Source: Terriglobales bacterium (lineage in GTDB: Bacteria > Acidobacteriota > Terriglobia > Terriglobales > Acidobacteriaceae). From it: a stretch of DNA of 64,000 bases. Location of the stretch: contig JAICXB010000001.1 of the NCBI GenBank assembly GCA_025980765.1, positions 1 to 64,000 on the forward strand. The letters are read 5' to 3'. The notes below the pieces were generated by a model that worked only from the letters and a program-made list of their open reading frames with translations, was not told the origin of the DNA and did no database searches. Shown here piece by piece: positions 35,712-44,966 of the stretch (the stretch's first letter is position 1; each line of letters begins with the position of its first letter). The translations under genes were made by a program, and so were the position numbers.

Positions 35712-36104
35712 ATGACCAAATCAAATTCAACTCCCAAGCGCAAACGCACTTCCATGCCGCCGATCGCATCGGCGACGCGGCGCATTCTCAAAAAGAAACC
35801 CGACGGCCTCGCATCCTGGAGCGACCGCCTGGTCGAGAAGCTGCTAACCATCGCTACCAATCCGAAAACTCCGGCTGCAACCGCGATGCAGGCCATTCGC
35901 ATTCTGATCGAGCACTCAAACGGCGCTCCTCACAATGGCGATCTCGACGCAGCATCGCTTGAAGACGGACTGCCGTCGCTGGCCGATATCCGCAAACAGT
36001 CGCAAGCCGAGGTGGAAAAGCGCATTGCCGAACTGCTGGGGAGCATCGGCTCGATCCCCGGCGTGCAAAGCCAAACTGAAACGGCTGCGACGACTGAAGC
36101 GTGA
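35712..36104 (+). CDS. Hypothetical protein, helical and basic at the N-terminus
   Basis: 130 aa. A Lys/Arg/Ser-rich N-terminus (KSNSTPKRKRTSMPP), then helical segments WSDRLVEKLLTIATNPK and ATAMQAIRILIEHSNG, and an acidic middle. The first half is loosely like small DNA-binding subunits such as phage terminase small subunits, but no phage genes are nearby. Function unknown. Confidence 0.55.
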   Translation: MTKSNSTPKRKRTSMPPIASATRRILKKKPDGLASWSDRLVEKLLTIATNPKTPAATAMQAIRILIEHSNGAPHNGDLDAASLEDGLPSLADIRKQSQAEVEKRIAELLGSIGSIPGVQSQTETAATTEA

Positions 36105-36177
36105 ACTGAGTGGGGCAGGCCGTTCAGGCGAGGGCATTTTTGCCGTTAGTCTAGACCAGTGGCGTGAGTTGAGAAAT

Positions 36178-36228
36178 TGTCATTCTGAGCGAGGGCGAAC
36201 GCCCGAGCCGAAGAACCCCAGCGCTCGC
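36178..36228. repeat. TCATTCTGAGCGAGGGCGAACGCCC repeat unit
   Basis: A unit of the general tcattctgagcg...gaagaacccc type, with an inner stem GGGCG/CGCCC. The remaining gap to 36640 (about 410 nt) has no supported gene. Confidence 0.6.
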
Positions 36229-36639
36229 TCTTCCGCGATTCTGCTGACTTTCTCAACAAATGCGCATTAGAGCTGCACTATCCACATTCAAACTCGACGC
36301 ACCCTAGGGGTCCTTCGGCGGGAACTATCATGTGGCCGCAGGACGACTGCAGGATGCGGGACTGCTATCACAATATCCATTAATGGTGAGCAGCGGCCAG
36401 CCAGTTCAGACCAGGCGAGAAGAACGACCGAATCGATCCGTCGGCAAGGGGACACGGAAATCTCAGTCGGCAAATCTTGGCGCTCACCTGCCGGGGGATA
36501 CAATCTTTTCGTTTTGACGATTAGAGACTCGAATTTCGTTCACATGCACAGTGGAGCCGGGGCATGCCACGTCTCGACGCGCGATCTTCACTAATCCGCT
36601 TCTCTATTCAAGGCGCGCTGGATTTACACTTCTTCTCTT

Positions 36640-39216
36640 ATGCGCCTGCTCCGCCTGTTTCCTCTCTTAGTCACTCTTTCCACACTCTCCTTCGCCTCCG
36701 CTCCCGCCGGCATTCCACGTGAACTGGCGCGCGAGCGCGCGGCGCTGATCTCCGACCTGCAGTACCGTTTGCAATTCACTCTGGTTCCGCACGCCTCTTC
36801 CACTTCCGGACACGCCGAGATCTCCTTCCAACTGAAATCTGCCACGGCGCCGCTGCCCATCGACTATCGCGAGGGCTCGGCGAGCAAGCTCGAGATCAAC
36901 GGCAGCGCGGTTCCGGTTGTCAGCGAGAACGGGCACATCATTTTGCCGCAAGACAAGCTGCGTGCGGGCGAGAACCAACTCTCCATCGATTTCGCTTCGC
37001 CGGTAGCTCCGGCGGGCAAGGCGATCACCCGCTTCGAAGACAAAGACGACGGCAAGGAGTACATCTACACGCTCTTCGTTCCCATGGATGCGAGCATGGC
37101 CTTTCCGTGCTTCGATCAGCCGGATCTGAAGGGACGCTTCACTCTCGAAGTCACTGCGCCCGCGAGTTGGACCGTGATCTCCAATACACAGTCGCAAGGT
37201 GCAGGATCGGCCTCCTTCGGCCAGCCGCTCGACTTCGTGTTTGCTGAAACCAAGCCGATCAGCACCTATCTGTTCGCCTTCGCTGCCGGACCGTTCAAGA
37301 AAGTGAACGACACCTCCGGACTGCCCGGTGTCTGGGTGCGCTCATCGCAATACCAGCGAGCCATCGCCGAAGCGCCTGAGCTGCAGGAGATCACCGCGCG
37401 CGGCATGAAGTTTCTGGAGCAGTACTTCGCGCAGCCATTCCCATTTCCCAAATATGACCTGGTGCTGATCCCCGGCTTCGCATATGGCGGCATGGAGCAC
37501 GCCGGCGCGACCTTCCTGCGTGAGGAGTCGGTGCTGTTCCGCACCGCGCCCACGCACAGCGACCTGATCGGACGCGATCTGCTCACACTTCACGAGCTTA
37601 CGCATCAGTGGTTTGGCGACTTCACCACTATGCGCTGGTTCGACGATCTGTGGCTGAAGGAAGGGTTTGCACAGTACATGGCCTATCGCGCGCTCTCCGA
37701 GCTGAAGCCCGACGAGCACGTGTGGCAGCGCTTCTACCTGGCAATTAAGCCGGCGGCATACGCCATCGATTCCACTTTGGGAACGACGCCGATTTATCAA
37801 AACATCGACAACCTCCAGAACGCGAAGTCCGCCTACGGCGCGATCGTTTACTCCAAGGCCCCGGGGCTGCTGCGGCAGCTCGCCTTCATTCTCGGCGATG
37901 AGCATTTTCGCGATGGCCTGCGGATTTACCTGCGCGAGCACGAATACGGCAACGCCACTTGGGAGGACCTGGTGGGCGCCTTCGAGCGCGCCTCGGGACG
38001 CTCGCTCGATGAGTGGGCGAGCGCGTGGATCAAGCGCCGCGGCATGCCGCAGGTGGATGTTTCCTGGAGCTGCTCCGCGGGCAAGCTGCGAAATTTCAAG
38101 CTATCGCAGCATAACGTGCTCAACGAAGGCGGAGTATGGCCGATCGCCATGCAGGTGCTGCTGAGCTACAACGATGCGCCGCCGGCGCGGCTGAAGGTAG
38201 AGATGACGCGCGCGACGGCCGATGTGCCGCAGGCGGACGGGCGGCCATGCCCCTCATTCGTCTTCGCAAACGATAACGATTACGCGTACGGCAGATTCCT
38301 GCTCGACCGCGAGAGCCGACGTTCGGTCGAGAACCATCTGGGGAGCATCGAGGACCTTTTCGAGCGCAGCCTGCTCTGGGGATCATTATGGGACTCGGTG
38401 CGCGAAGCGCAGCTTGCGCCCTGGGACTATCTCTCGCTCGTGCGGCATTTCGTTCCCGCGGAGAACGACGAATCGCTCTCGCAGTCGCTCGTCTCGCACA
38501 CGGTCACGGCTCTGCATCGCTATGTGCATCCGCAAACGCGGGCCGAATTTGTGCCGTCGTTCGAAACCATTGCGGCGGATCGCATGCAGCACGCGCAAGA
38601 GCAGGGCCTGCGCATCGTGTGGTTTCGCGCTTATCGCGCGCTCGCGGAAACCGTCGGCGGGCGTGAGCGGCTGCAAGATCTTCTCGACGGAAAGCTGCAG
38701 GTACCCGGAGTGCAACTGCGTTCGCTGGACCGCTGGCGAATGGTCACGGCGCTGATCGCGCTCAATGATGCACACGCCAATGAGATCTTCGCGGCCGAGC
38801 GCCAGCGCGACCACACCGGCGACGGGCTCAAGTACGCCTATGTCGCCGAAGCCGCGAGTCCCGATGCGGCGACGAAGAAGAAATATTTCGACGATTATCT
38901 GCACAACGCGATGCGTCCGGAAGACTGGGTGGAGCAGAGCCTGGGAGCATTCAACTACTGGAACGAATCGGAGTTGACGCTGCCCTATTTGCGTCCGGCG
39001 CTGGAAGAATTGCCGCAAATCAAGCGCGAACGAAAAATCTTCTTCGTCCTGGGCTGGCTGGGAGCATTCATCGACGGCCAGCAATCCGCCGAGGCCGATA
39101 ACGAAGTGCACCAGTGGCTAAACACGGCCACAATCGATTCCGACCTGCGACTGAAAGTGCTGGAGTTCTTGGATGATCTGGATCGCGCGGTGAAGATTAA
39201 GAAAACATTTCCGTGA
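36640..39216 (+). CDS. M1-family zinc aminopeptidase, exported
   Basis: 858 aa. Signal peptide (about 1-22, FASAPAG). N-terminal beta domain, the exopeptidase motif GGMEHAG (a variant of GAMEN), and the zinc site H319ELTHQWFGD with Glu342 (LWLKEGFAQY), matching HExxH-x18-E. A long C-terminal ERAP1-like helical domain follows. It removes N-terminal residues from peptides. Export suggests a periplasmic scavenging role rather than the cytosolic role of PepN. Confidence 0.93.
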   Translation: MRLLRLFPLLVTLSTLSFASAPAGIPRELARERAALISDLQYRLQFTLVPHASSTSGHAEISFQLKSATAPLPIDYREGSASKLEINGSAVPVVSENGHIILPQDKLRAGENQLSIDFASPVAPAGKAITRFEDKDDGKEYIYTLFVPMDASMAFPCFDQPDLKGRFTLEVTAPASWTVISNTQSQGAGSASFGQPLDFVFAETKPISTYLFAFAAGPFKKVNDTSGLPGVWVRSSQYQRAIAEAPELQEITARGMKFLEQYFAQPFPFPKYDLVLIPGFAYGGMEHAGATFLREESVLFRTAPTHSDLIGRDLLTLHELTHQWFGDFTTMRWFDDLWLKEGFAQYMAYRALSELKPDEHVWQRFYLAIKPAAYAIDSTLGTTPIYQNIDNLQNAKSAYGAIVYSKAPGLLRQLAFILGDEHFRDGLRIYLREHEYGNATWEDLVGAFERASGRSLDEWASAWIKRRGMPQVDVSWSCSAGKLRNFKLSQHNVLNEGGVWPIAMQVLLSYNDAPPARLKVEMTRATADVPQADGRPCPSFVFANDNDYAYGRFLLDRESRRSVENHLGSIEDLFERSLLWGSLWDSVREAQLAPWDYLSLVRHFVPAENDESLSQSLVSHTVTALHRYVHPQTRAEFVPSFETIAADRMQHAQEQGLRIVWFRAYRALAETVGGRERLQDLLDGKLQVPGVQLRSLDRWRMVTALIALNDAHANEIFAAERQRDHTGDGLKYAYVAEAASPDAATKKKYFDDYLHNAMRPEDWVEQSLGAFNYWNESELTLPYLRPALEELPQIKRERKIFFVLGWLGAFIDGQQSAEADNEVHQWLNTATIDSDLRLKVLEFLDDLDRAVKIKKTFP

Positions 39217-39236
39217 GATGGGCCGTTTCACGGCAA

Positions 39237-39374
39237 GCCTTCAGTAATCAGTCTTCAGTCCTTAATCAGCGGGCAGTATTCAACCAGTTCGTAGTGTTCA
39301 TCTCCAAACAGGCAATCCGTCTGGCCAGAAACTCTTCCGAGAACTAATCACTGAAAACTGATTACCGAAAACTT
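39237..39374. repeat. Inverted repeat of CAGTAATCAGTCTTCAGT words
   Basis: Left words at 39240-39268 and right words at 39345-39374 (actaatcactgaaaactgattacc) pair imperfectly. The same family occurs at 41638-41673, 42097-42129 and 46908-47083. The rest of the gap to 39605 holds a short ccacggatt/ccgtgggtcg element (39414-39465). Confidence 0.75.
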
Positions 39375-39604
39375 GCTGTGTGCGCGAAGGCCTTAACAGT
39401 GCCTTTCTTAGAACCACGGATTATGAGACCGTGGGTCGATGCGGGCTGATCCGTGGGTCGATCCTGACTTTCGCCGAATCGAGGTAGCTGGTCACCGGCA
39501 TCATACGCCTTTGTTTCGCCTTGTCAACCGGCGAGTTTTGCGTGTTTGCATCGTGTTGTAGTTCTTTCTCGGCAGTCTCCCATTTCTCGGCTACTCTTAG
39601 CCAC

Positions 39605-40318
39605 ATGGCGCAACAGCATACGCATGTTCTGCATGTGGAAGGGCACTTCGGGTCAGGAGACCTGGTGCGCGACATCGTCATTGGCATGGCCGACGGGCTG
39701 ACGGTCCCGTTCGCGTTGGCGGCGGGGCTCACCGGTGCGGTGAGCGTGACGCGGCTGATCGTGCTCGCCGGCCTGGCGGAAATTGCCGCCGGATCGATCG
39801 CCATGGGGCTCGGCGGATATCTGGCGGCAAAGGGCGATGCGCAGCATTACGCGAGCGAGCGCGAGCGCGAAGAGCGCGAAGTCGTGGAGCGAGTTCACGA
39901 TGAAGAGCAGGAGATCTACGAGATCTTCCACACCTACGGCGTCAGCGACGAAGAAACCACTCCTGTATTGAATGCATTGAAGCGCAATCCCAAAGCCTGG
40001 GTGGATTTCATGATGCGTTTCGAATTGGGACTGGAAGAGCCGCAGGCGCAGCGCGCGCGCAACAGCGCGGCGACCATTGCGGCTTCATACATCTTTGGAG
40101 GTTTCATTCCCCTTGCTCCGTACATGATCGCCGGCGACATCTACACGGCGCTGAGCTGGTCGGTGGTGATCACCATCATCGCGCTGGCGGTTTTTGGCTG
40201 GATCAAAGGACGGGTGGCAGGAATCTCTGCGCTACGCAGCGCGATCCAGACCACGTTGACCGGAGGCGTCGCGGCAGCGGCAGCGTTTGGACTGGCAAGG
40301 CTGCTTTCGGCAAAGTGA
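39605..40318 (+). CDS. VIT1/CCC1-family metal transporter-like protein
   Basis: 237 aa from ATG 39605; the upstream open frame is non-membrane-like. GSGDLVRDIVIGMADGLTVPFALAAGL is the characteristic first helix of VIT1. GSIAMGLGGYLAAKGDAQHY, an acidic cytoplasmic helix pair and three C-terminal membrane helices follow. The family moves iron or manganese across membranes. The substrate here is unknown. Confidence 0.9.
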   Translation: MAQQHTHVLHVEGHFGSGDLVRDIVIGMADGLTVPFALAAGLTGAVSVTRLIVLAGLAEIAAGSIAMGLGGYLAAKGDAQHYASEREREEREVVERVHDEEQEIYEIFHTYGVSDEETTPVLNALKRNPKAWVDFMMRFELGLEEPQAQRARNSAATIAASYIFGGFIPLAPYMIAGDIYTALSWSVVITIIALAVFGWIKGRVAGISALRSAIQTTLTGGVAAAAAFGLARLLSAK

Positions 40319-40320
40319 AT

Positions 40321-40508
40321 CGTTTCACCACGGAGGCACGGAGTACACGGAGAATCAGAAACAAAACACAACGCGGATTACGCAGATGTGACGCGGGGCA
40401 ATAAGAAATTCTTGATTTTGATGGCCGTGGCAAATCACACATCACTCGAGCACAAACAGCAATTTAAGTCATTTTGATCCGCGTCACATCCGCGCAATCC
40501 GCGTCAGG
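40321..40508. repeat. CACCACGGAGGCACGG element plus GACGCGGAT inverted repeat
   Basis: A single arm of the cacggag family (40321-40352) adjoins an inverted repeat of acgcggattacgcag/ccgcgtcacatccgcg words (about 40366-40398 against 40478-40508). It fills the gap between two convergent genes. Confidence 0.8.
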
Positions 40509-40513
40509 TTTGT

Positions 40514-41626
40514 TCAGATCAGCTTGTTCAGCTTGCGCTCTGCGAGTTGCTTTACCACCTTGCCAACGTCCTGCGAGTGCTCGCGGGTGGTGATCAGCAG
40601 GGCATCATCGGTTTCCACTACGACGACGTCCTTTACGCCAACGGCAGCAACGAATTTTTTCGGCGAGTAGATGTAGTTGCCGGCGGCATTGAGCACGAAA
40701 TTGTCTTTGGCTTCAATTACGTTGCTGTTCTCGGCGGCCGGGGAGTTCGCGAGACGATGTTCGAAGAGCGCGGTCCAGGAGCCGAGGTCATTCCAGCCGA
40801 AATCCGCGCGCAGGCAGTAGAGATTCGAAGCTTGCTCTCCCTTGGCCGAGCGCGGCTCCAGCACCGCGTAGTCGATGCTGATGCTTTCGCATTTCGGGTA
40901 CACGCTCTTGAATACGCGGCGGAATTTCGGTGTGCCCCAGGCGCCGGCGATGTCTTCGAGGAGTGGGGCGGTCTTCGGCAGATGCTCGCGAATCGCGCTA
41001 ACCAGCGTCCTGGCCGACCAGACGAAGATCCCGCCATTCCACAAGTAATTTCCCGCGGAGAGGAACTGCTGCGCGCGCTGCTGATCGGGTTTTTCGGTAA
41101 AGCGGCGCACGCGGTAGAGTCCGTCTGAGAGCTGCTCGCCGGCTTCGATGTAACCGTATCCCGTTTCGGGACGAGTCGGGGCAATGCCCATGACCACCAT
41201 GTTTGCGCCGGACGCCGCAAGTTTGATCCCCTGTGACAGGACTGTGCGAAACGCCTTCTCGTCCTTAATGACGTGATCCGCGGGAAACATGCCAATCACC
41301 GCATTCGAATCCATGCGCTGCAGGATGAATGCAGCCAGTCCGATCGCGGGCGCGGTGTTACGAGCGGCGGGCTCGGAGACGATCTGTCTCTTGGGCAGCC
41401 CCTTCAATTGTCTTCCAATCACGGCGGACAGGTAGTCATTCGTGATCACCCAGAATTTTGCCGGATCCGATAAAGGAAGCAGGCGGGCGACGGTCTGCTG
41501 GATCATCGAGCGATCGCCGTCGAGGTTCAGCACCTGTTTGGCCATCTTGCGGCGCGAACGCGGCCAGAAGCGCGTGCCACTGCCGCCGGCGAGGATCACG
41601 GGATAGAAGTGCGGGGTCAGGGGCAT
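40514..41626 (-). CDS. manC: Mannose-1-phosphate guanylyltransferase
   Basis: 370 aa. The nucleotidyltransferase signature VILAGGSGTRFWPRSRRKMAKQ is followed by the sugar-phosphate region RRFTEKPD and a C-terminal region. At 370 aa it lacks the C-terminal cupin isomerase half of the bifunctional ~480-aa enzymes, so it is the monofunctional GDP-mannose pyrophosphorylase. The isomerase is supplied by the separate manA 500 nt away. GDP-mannose would feed polysaccharide or LPS. Confidence 0.92.
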   Translation of the reverse strand: MPLTPHFYPVILAGGSGTRFWPRSRRKMAKQVLNLDGDRSMIQQTVARLLPLSDPAKFWVITNDYLSAVIGRQLKGLPKRQIVSEPAARNTAPAIGLAAFILQRMDSNAVIGMFPADHVIKDEKAFRTVLSQGIKLAASGANMVVMGIAPTRPETGYGYIEAGEQLSDGLYRVRRFTEKPDQQRAQQFLSAGNYLWNGGIFVWSARTLVSAIREHLPKTAPLLEDIAGAWGTPKFRRVFKSVYPKCESISIDYAVLEPRSAKGEQASNLYCLRADFGWNDLGSWTALFEHRLANSPAAENSNVIEAKDNFVLNAAGNYIYSPKKFVAAVGVKDVVVVETDDALLITTREHSQDVGKVVKQLAERKLNKLI

Positions 41627-41637
41627 GTTGAGGTATT

Positions 41638-41673
41638 ACAAGTTATCAGTAGTCAGTTATCAGTTATCAGTCG
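41638..41673. repeat. Left inverted arm flanking the four-helix-bundle gene
   Basis: Reiterated agttatcagtagtcagt words. It is the reverse-complement partner of 42097-42129 on the far side of the four-helix-bundle gene. Confidence 0.75.
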
Positions 41674-41690
41674 GTACGTCAGGTTTGATT

Positions 41691-42086
41691 CTATTGTCCT
41701 GCTCCGCGCGCTTTGCCGCGCTCACCATCAATTTTGGTGATTAATGCCCACAGCATCTTCTTGATTTCGACAACTGGTTGGTTTAGCAATTTGTACTCAT
41801 CCGGGCTCAGATACTCCAAATCGCGAGCGAGTTCGAAGTGATTTTCCAGTTCACTAGATGATCCTGCGGCGATCCGCAAGAAACGAGAAAAGTCTCCGGG
41901 ATCTCCTCGACCGCATCCCTCTGCGATATTGGCAGAAATCGAACCCGCACAACGCCGGATTTGACTGGTCAAACTGAATCGTTCGTCATCTGGGAACCGC
42001 TTTGTTGCTTTGTGAATGGCCAGAGTGAGGACATGTGCTTTTCTCCAAACCAGCAGGTCTCTGAAATTTTGCAATTGGCACTCCAC
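41691..42086 (-). CDS. Four-helix-bundle protein (23S rRNA IVS / S23 type)
   Basis: 131 aa. The family pattern is clear: FRDLLVWRKAHVLTLAIHKATKRFP near the start, FSLTSQIRRCAGSISANIAEGCGRG, FLRIAAGSSSELENHFELARDL, and a late helix. Members occur in intervening sequences of 23S rRNA genes and as stand-alone genes; the function is unknown. It sits between manC and manA and is flanked on both sides by arms of one inverted repeat, like a small cassette. The C-terminal ERGKARGAGQ is atypical. Confidence 0.88.
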   Translation of the reverse strand: MECQLQNFRDLLVWRKAHVLTLAIHKATKRFPDDERFSLTSQIRRCAGSISANIAEGCGRGDPGDFSRFLRIAAGSSSELENHFELARDLEYLSPDEYKLLNQPVVEIKKMLWALITKIDGERGKARGAGQ

Positions 42087-42096
42087 TGGAACGATG

Positions 42097-42129
42097 CACT
42101 GGCTACTGATTACTGAATACTGAAAACTT
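42097..42129. repeat. Right inverted arm flanking the four-helix-bundle gene
   Basis: tactgattactgaatactg words, reverse-complementary to 41638-41673 with several mismatches. Confidence 0.75.
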
Positions 42130-42141
42130 GCACAAATTTGC

Positions 42142-43134
42142 TCAGGTGATCGGCTTCGGAACAGTTTCAGGTTCTCCGACCTTCTCGCCTGGCAGCATCG
42201 CTCGCACGCACTCGAATTCCCATTGTGGGCGGATGCGATAGTCGCGCAACGATGCCGGAATCACTGCGGCCTCTCCTCTTCCTACGCTGATCGCCGGCGC
42301 GCTGTCGCATTCGATAATTCCGCAGCCGCGCAGACCCACAATGCAGTGCGCTGAAGAGAGCTGAGGGTCGGCTGCGGTGGAGAAGGCTTTTTCCTGTTTC
42401 AGCAACATTTTGTCTACTTCAAAGCAGGGCGATGAGACCAAAACGACTCGTCCATTTCCGCCTCGGCTTTTGACCTTGCCTGCACGAGTGACCTCTTTCA
42501 TAGCGCCGAGCCCGCGTTCGATGTGCAGTTCGCGTGGACGGCCATAATCGTACAAGCGATAGGTGGTGTCGGAGTTCTGCTGAGTTTCGAGCAGCACGCA
42601 ACCTGGTCCGATGGCGTGAATGGTGCCGGCATCCACATAGATGAGATCGCCGGGCGTAACTTCGATCCAATTGAGCAGCTGCTCCATGGTGTTGTCACGA
42701 ATCGAGGCTTCCACCTGTGCACGGCGCGTTCCGGACTTCAAGCCGAGGGCTACCCTGGCACCGCGTTCGGCGCTGAGCACATACCAGCACTCGGTTTTTC
42801 CGCAGGGCAGGGAGGCCCTTGCCGCTGCATGATCGTCGGGGTGCACCTGCACCGACAGCTTGTCCTTCGGAAAGATGATCTTCATCAGCAGCGGAAAGCG
42901 GCGATCGCGTGCGGCGCTGCCGTTCAGCTCTGCGCCAAATCGCTCCGCCACTTCCCGCAATGTACAGCCCTGCAAGTTGCCGTTGGCGACGCGGCAACCG
43001 TCTCCCGTAAGCCAAACCTCTCCAATCGGCTGATTGCCGATCTGGTGTGACGGATAAAAATCGCTGAGATCGTGCGTTCCCCAGACGCGTTCATAGAATT
43101 CGGGGAGCAGAAGCAGTGGATAGAGTTGTGACAT
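42142..43134 (-). CDS. manA: Mannose-6-phosphate isomerase, class I
   Basis: 330 aa from ATG 43134 (MSQLYPLLLLPEFYERVWG); a longer in-frame start adds an atypical stretch. Zinc-cupin motifs: QVHPDDHAA and KTECWYVLSAE with the Gln/His and Glu ligands, then DAGTIHAIGPG. It interconverts Fru-6-P and Man-6-P, supplying the mannose branch used by ManC. Confidence 0.93.
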   Translation of the reverse strand: MSQLYPLLLLPEFYERVWGTHDLSDFYPSHQIGNQPIGEVWLTGDGCRVANGNLQGCTLREVAERFGAELNGSAARDRRFPLLMKIIFPKDKLSVQVHPDDHAAARASLPCGKTECWYVLSAERGARVALGLKSGTRRAQVEASIRDNTMEQLLNWIEVTPGDLIYVDAGTIHAIGPGCVLLETQQNSDTTYRLYDYGRPRELHIERGLGAMKEVTRAGKVKSRGGNGRVVLVSSPCFEVDKMLLKQEKAFSTAADPQLSSAHCIVGLRGCGIIECDSAPAISVGRGEAAVIPASLRDYRIRPQWEFECVRAMLPGEKVGEPETVPKPIT

Positions 43135-43271
43135 CAGTCCGAGGTTTAAGTGTGCGGAACAGGATCGAAGAACCCGCACGACTTTAGATGTTTAGAAGCA
43201 GCTCTGACCAGAGATGTTGCAGCAAACGATGAACCGTACGGCATGCCAGCGTTTGCCGCAAGAAACATCTA

Positions 43272-43299
43272 GAGACGCAGCCGCCGAGGCGGGCGTCTC
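43272..43299 (-). terminator. Candidate terminator after bamD
   Basis: A 7-bp stem GAGACGC/GCGTCTC encloses a smaller CCGC/GCGG stem. On the minus strand it is followed by TAGATGTTTCTT, a poor T-tract. It starts 10 nt after the bamD stop. Confidence 0.45.
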
Positions 43300-43308
43300 C
43301 AGTTGACG

Positions 43309-44865
43309 CTAAAACGGGATCATCTTCTTGAGGCCTTTTTTCTTCTTCTTCTTACTCGAGGAACTGCCCTGATCCTCCTTTGAGGCTGAGGATGAGCTCG
43401 CCTGAGCCGTAGCTGCAGAATCGGATTGCCCGTTCTTGATTTCGTTTACCTGTGCAGGCATTTGCGGTGGGTTGTCGGCTGGAGCTGCTGCAGTACCGGC
43501 TGAAGCTGGAGCTGCCGAACTATCAGCTGGAGCGGCTGCGGCAGGTGCAGGCTGGGCACTCGCCCCTGGTGCCGGAGTTGCTGTCCCGGCGCTGGGCGCT
43601 GTGTTCGGCGTCAACTCACCGATTCCAGTGTCGTTGGGCGCAGAGGCGCTGGGAGCCGTTGGATCTACCGTTGCTGCCGGCGCTGGGGCTGTGCTCGTGC
43701 TTGCATCCGACGTTGCGGGAGTGTCGGAGCGTGGCAGAGCATCGCTGGGTGGCGGCCCTTCCGGTCCAACCTTCTCCACGCTCACGGCGCCAGCTTTGCT
43801 CTTATCGTCAATGCCTAACAAAGTATTAGTCGCGGAGCGAACCAACTGCGGAGCGCTTGCGGGTTGCGGATCGACCAGAGTCGGATCGCCAACCTTGGAA
43901 GCGCGCACTACATCTTCCGGGCCGCGATGGAAGGTCGCCGTCACACTTCCGAACCTGCCCACCTCGCCTCGGCTCGCCTCCTCCGCTTTGTTCTCGGCAA
44001 TGGCTTCTTTCGTCGGGGTGGGAATGGGACGGCCAAGCGCCTTCAATCGCTCGCGGGCATCATTTGCCCGGTCACTGATGGGGTAGCGTTCGATCAGGTG
44101 CGAGTAGGCTTGCGCTGCATCCGCCTGATATTCCTTAACCAGTTTTCCTTTGAAGGTCTCCGCGACCTTGCTATTTTTCATGAACTCGGCTTCGCGTTCG
44201 TAGGCGTTGCCGAGCATGAACATGGCATCGTCAGCCTGACTGTACAGAGGATAGGTGTCGGTAAGCGTTTTCAGCCGAGCGACGGCAGCGGGGTAAGAGT
44301 CGCGCAGATAGTAGAAGCGCCCGATGCGGTACTGGCGTTCTGCGAGCACTTCCTGCACATCGCGCAAACGCTGCTTGGCCTGCGGCACCAACTTGCTGTC
44401 AGGGAACTGTTGAATGAGCTGACGGTATTCATCTTCCGCACGCATGGCATGGGTGTAGTCCCGGTCGGGCTTTTCCATCTGCTTGTAATGCATGTTGGCG
44501 ATCTTGAGCTGCGCCTCGGCAGCTTCGGGCAGATTGGGGAAGAACGTGATGAAGTCCTTGTACTCGACCTCCGCCTGCTGATACGCGGCGGCTGTACCTT
44601 CCGCGTACCAGGAGTCTCCTACCGAAAGCTTGGCGCGAGCGATGTATTCCGAATCCGGATAGGTGTTGATCAGTGTCTGCAGCGTGATGCGGGCAACGTC
44701 ATATTTGCCGTGCTTCATCGCGTCCATGGCGCGATCAAAGAGCACCTTGTCAGGCTGCTTGGAATCGAGGTTGGCGATCGGATTGGTGACTTTGTTGTGA
44801 TGGCAGCCGGCAAGAGCGGTCGCCAGGATGAGAGCGAGGACGAGTTTTTTACTGCGGAGAATCAT
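43309..44865 (-). CDS. bamD: BamD-like outer-membrane assembly lipoprotein with long C-terminal extension
   Basis: 518 aa, about twice the usual 245. Lipobox TALAGC (Cys21). TPR-like repeats occupy about 40-265 (LFDRAMDAMKHGKYDVARITL, TYPDSEYIARAKL, IGRFYYLRDSYPAAVARL), as in BamD. The following ~200 residues are Ala/Pro/Ser/Thr-rich and probably disordered, ending in a Lys run and KKMIPF. Known role: periplasmic scaffold of the BAM complex. The extension could span the periplasm or bind peptidoglycan (inference). Confidence 0.88.
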   Translation of the reverse strand: MILRSKKLVLALILATALAGCHHNKVTNPIANLDSKQPDKVLFDRAMDAMKHGKYDVARITLQTLINTYPDSEYIARAKLSVGDSWYAEGTAAAYQQAEVEYKDFITFFPNLPEAAEAQLKIANMHYKQMEKPDRDYTHAMRAEDEYRQLIQQFPDSKLVPQAKQRLRDVQEVLAERQYRIGRFYYLRDSYPAAVARLKTLTDTYPLYSQADDAMFMLGNAYEREAEFMKNSKVAETFKGKLVKEYQADAAQAYSHLIERYPISDRANDARERLKALGRPIPTPTKEAIAENKAEEASRGEVGRFGSVTATFHRGPEDVVRASKVGDPTLVDPQPASAPQLVRSATNTLLGIDDKSKAGAVSVEKVGPEGPPPSDALPRSDTPATSDASTSTAPAPAATVDPTAPSASAPNDTGIGELTPNTAPSAGTATPAPGASAQPAPAAAAPADSSAAPASAGTAAAPADNPPQMPAQVNEIKNGQSDSAATAQASSSSASKEDQGSSSSKKKKKKGLKKMIPF

Positions 44866-44885
44866 GAGTACCTTTAAGAGTCAAT

Positions 44886-44960
44886 TCCGAACGTAGTGAG
44901 GAATCCCTTTCCGAACCTGTGTGGCGTCCATAGGGATTCCTCGCTGCGCTCGGAATAGAT
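44886..44960. repeat. Inverted repeat TTCCGAACGTAGTGAGGAAT
   Basis: The left arm 44886-44909 and right arm 44936-44960 pair over about 24 bases with few mismatches. It fills most of the gap between rpe and bamD. Confidence 0.85.
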
Positions 44961-44966
44961 TGCGCT

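Noticed and set aside
39421-39804. 127-codon minus-strand frame
   Set aside because: Antisense to the VIT1-like gene start; Ser/Thr/Pro-rich noise.
43864-44877. 337-codon plus-strand frame
   Set aside because: Antisense to bamD; no motif and no ribosome site.
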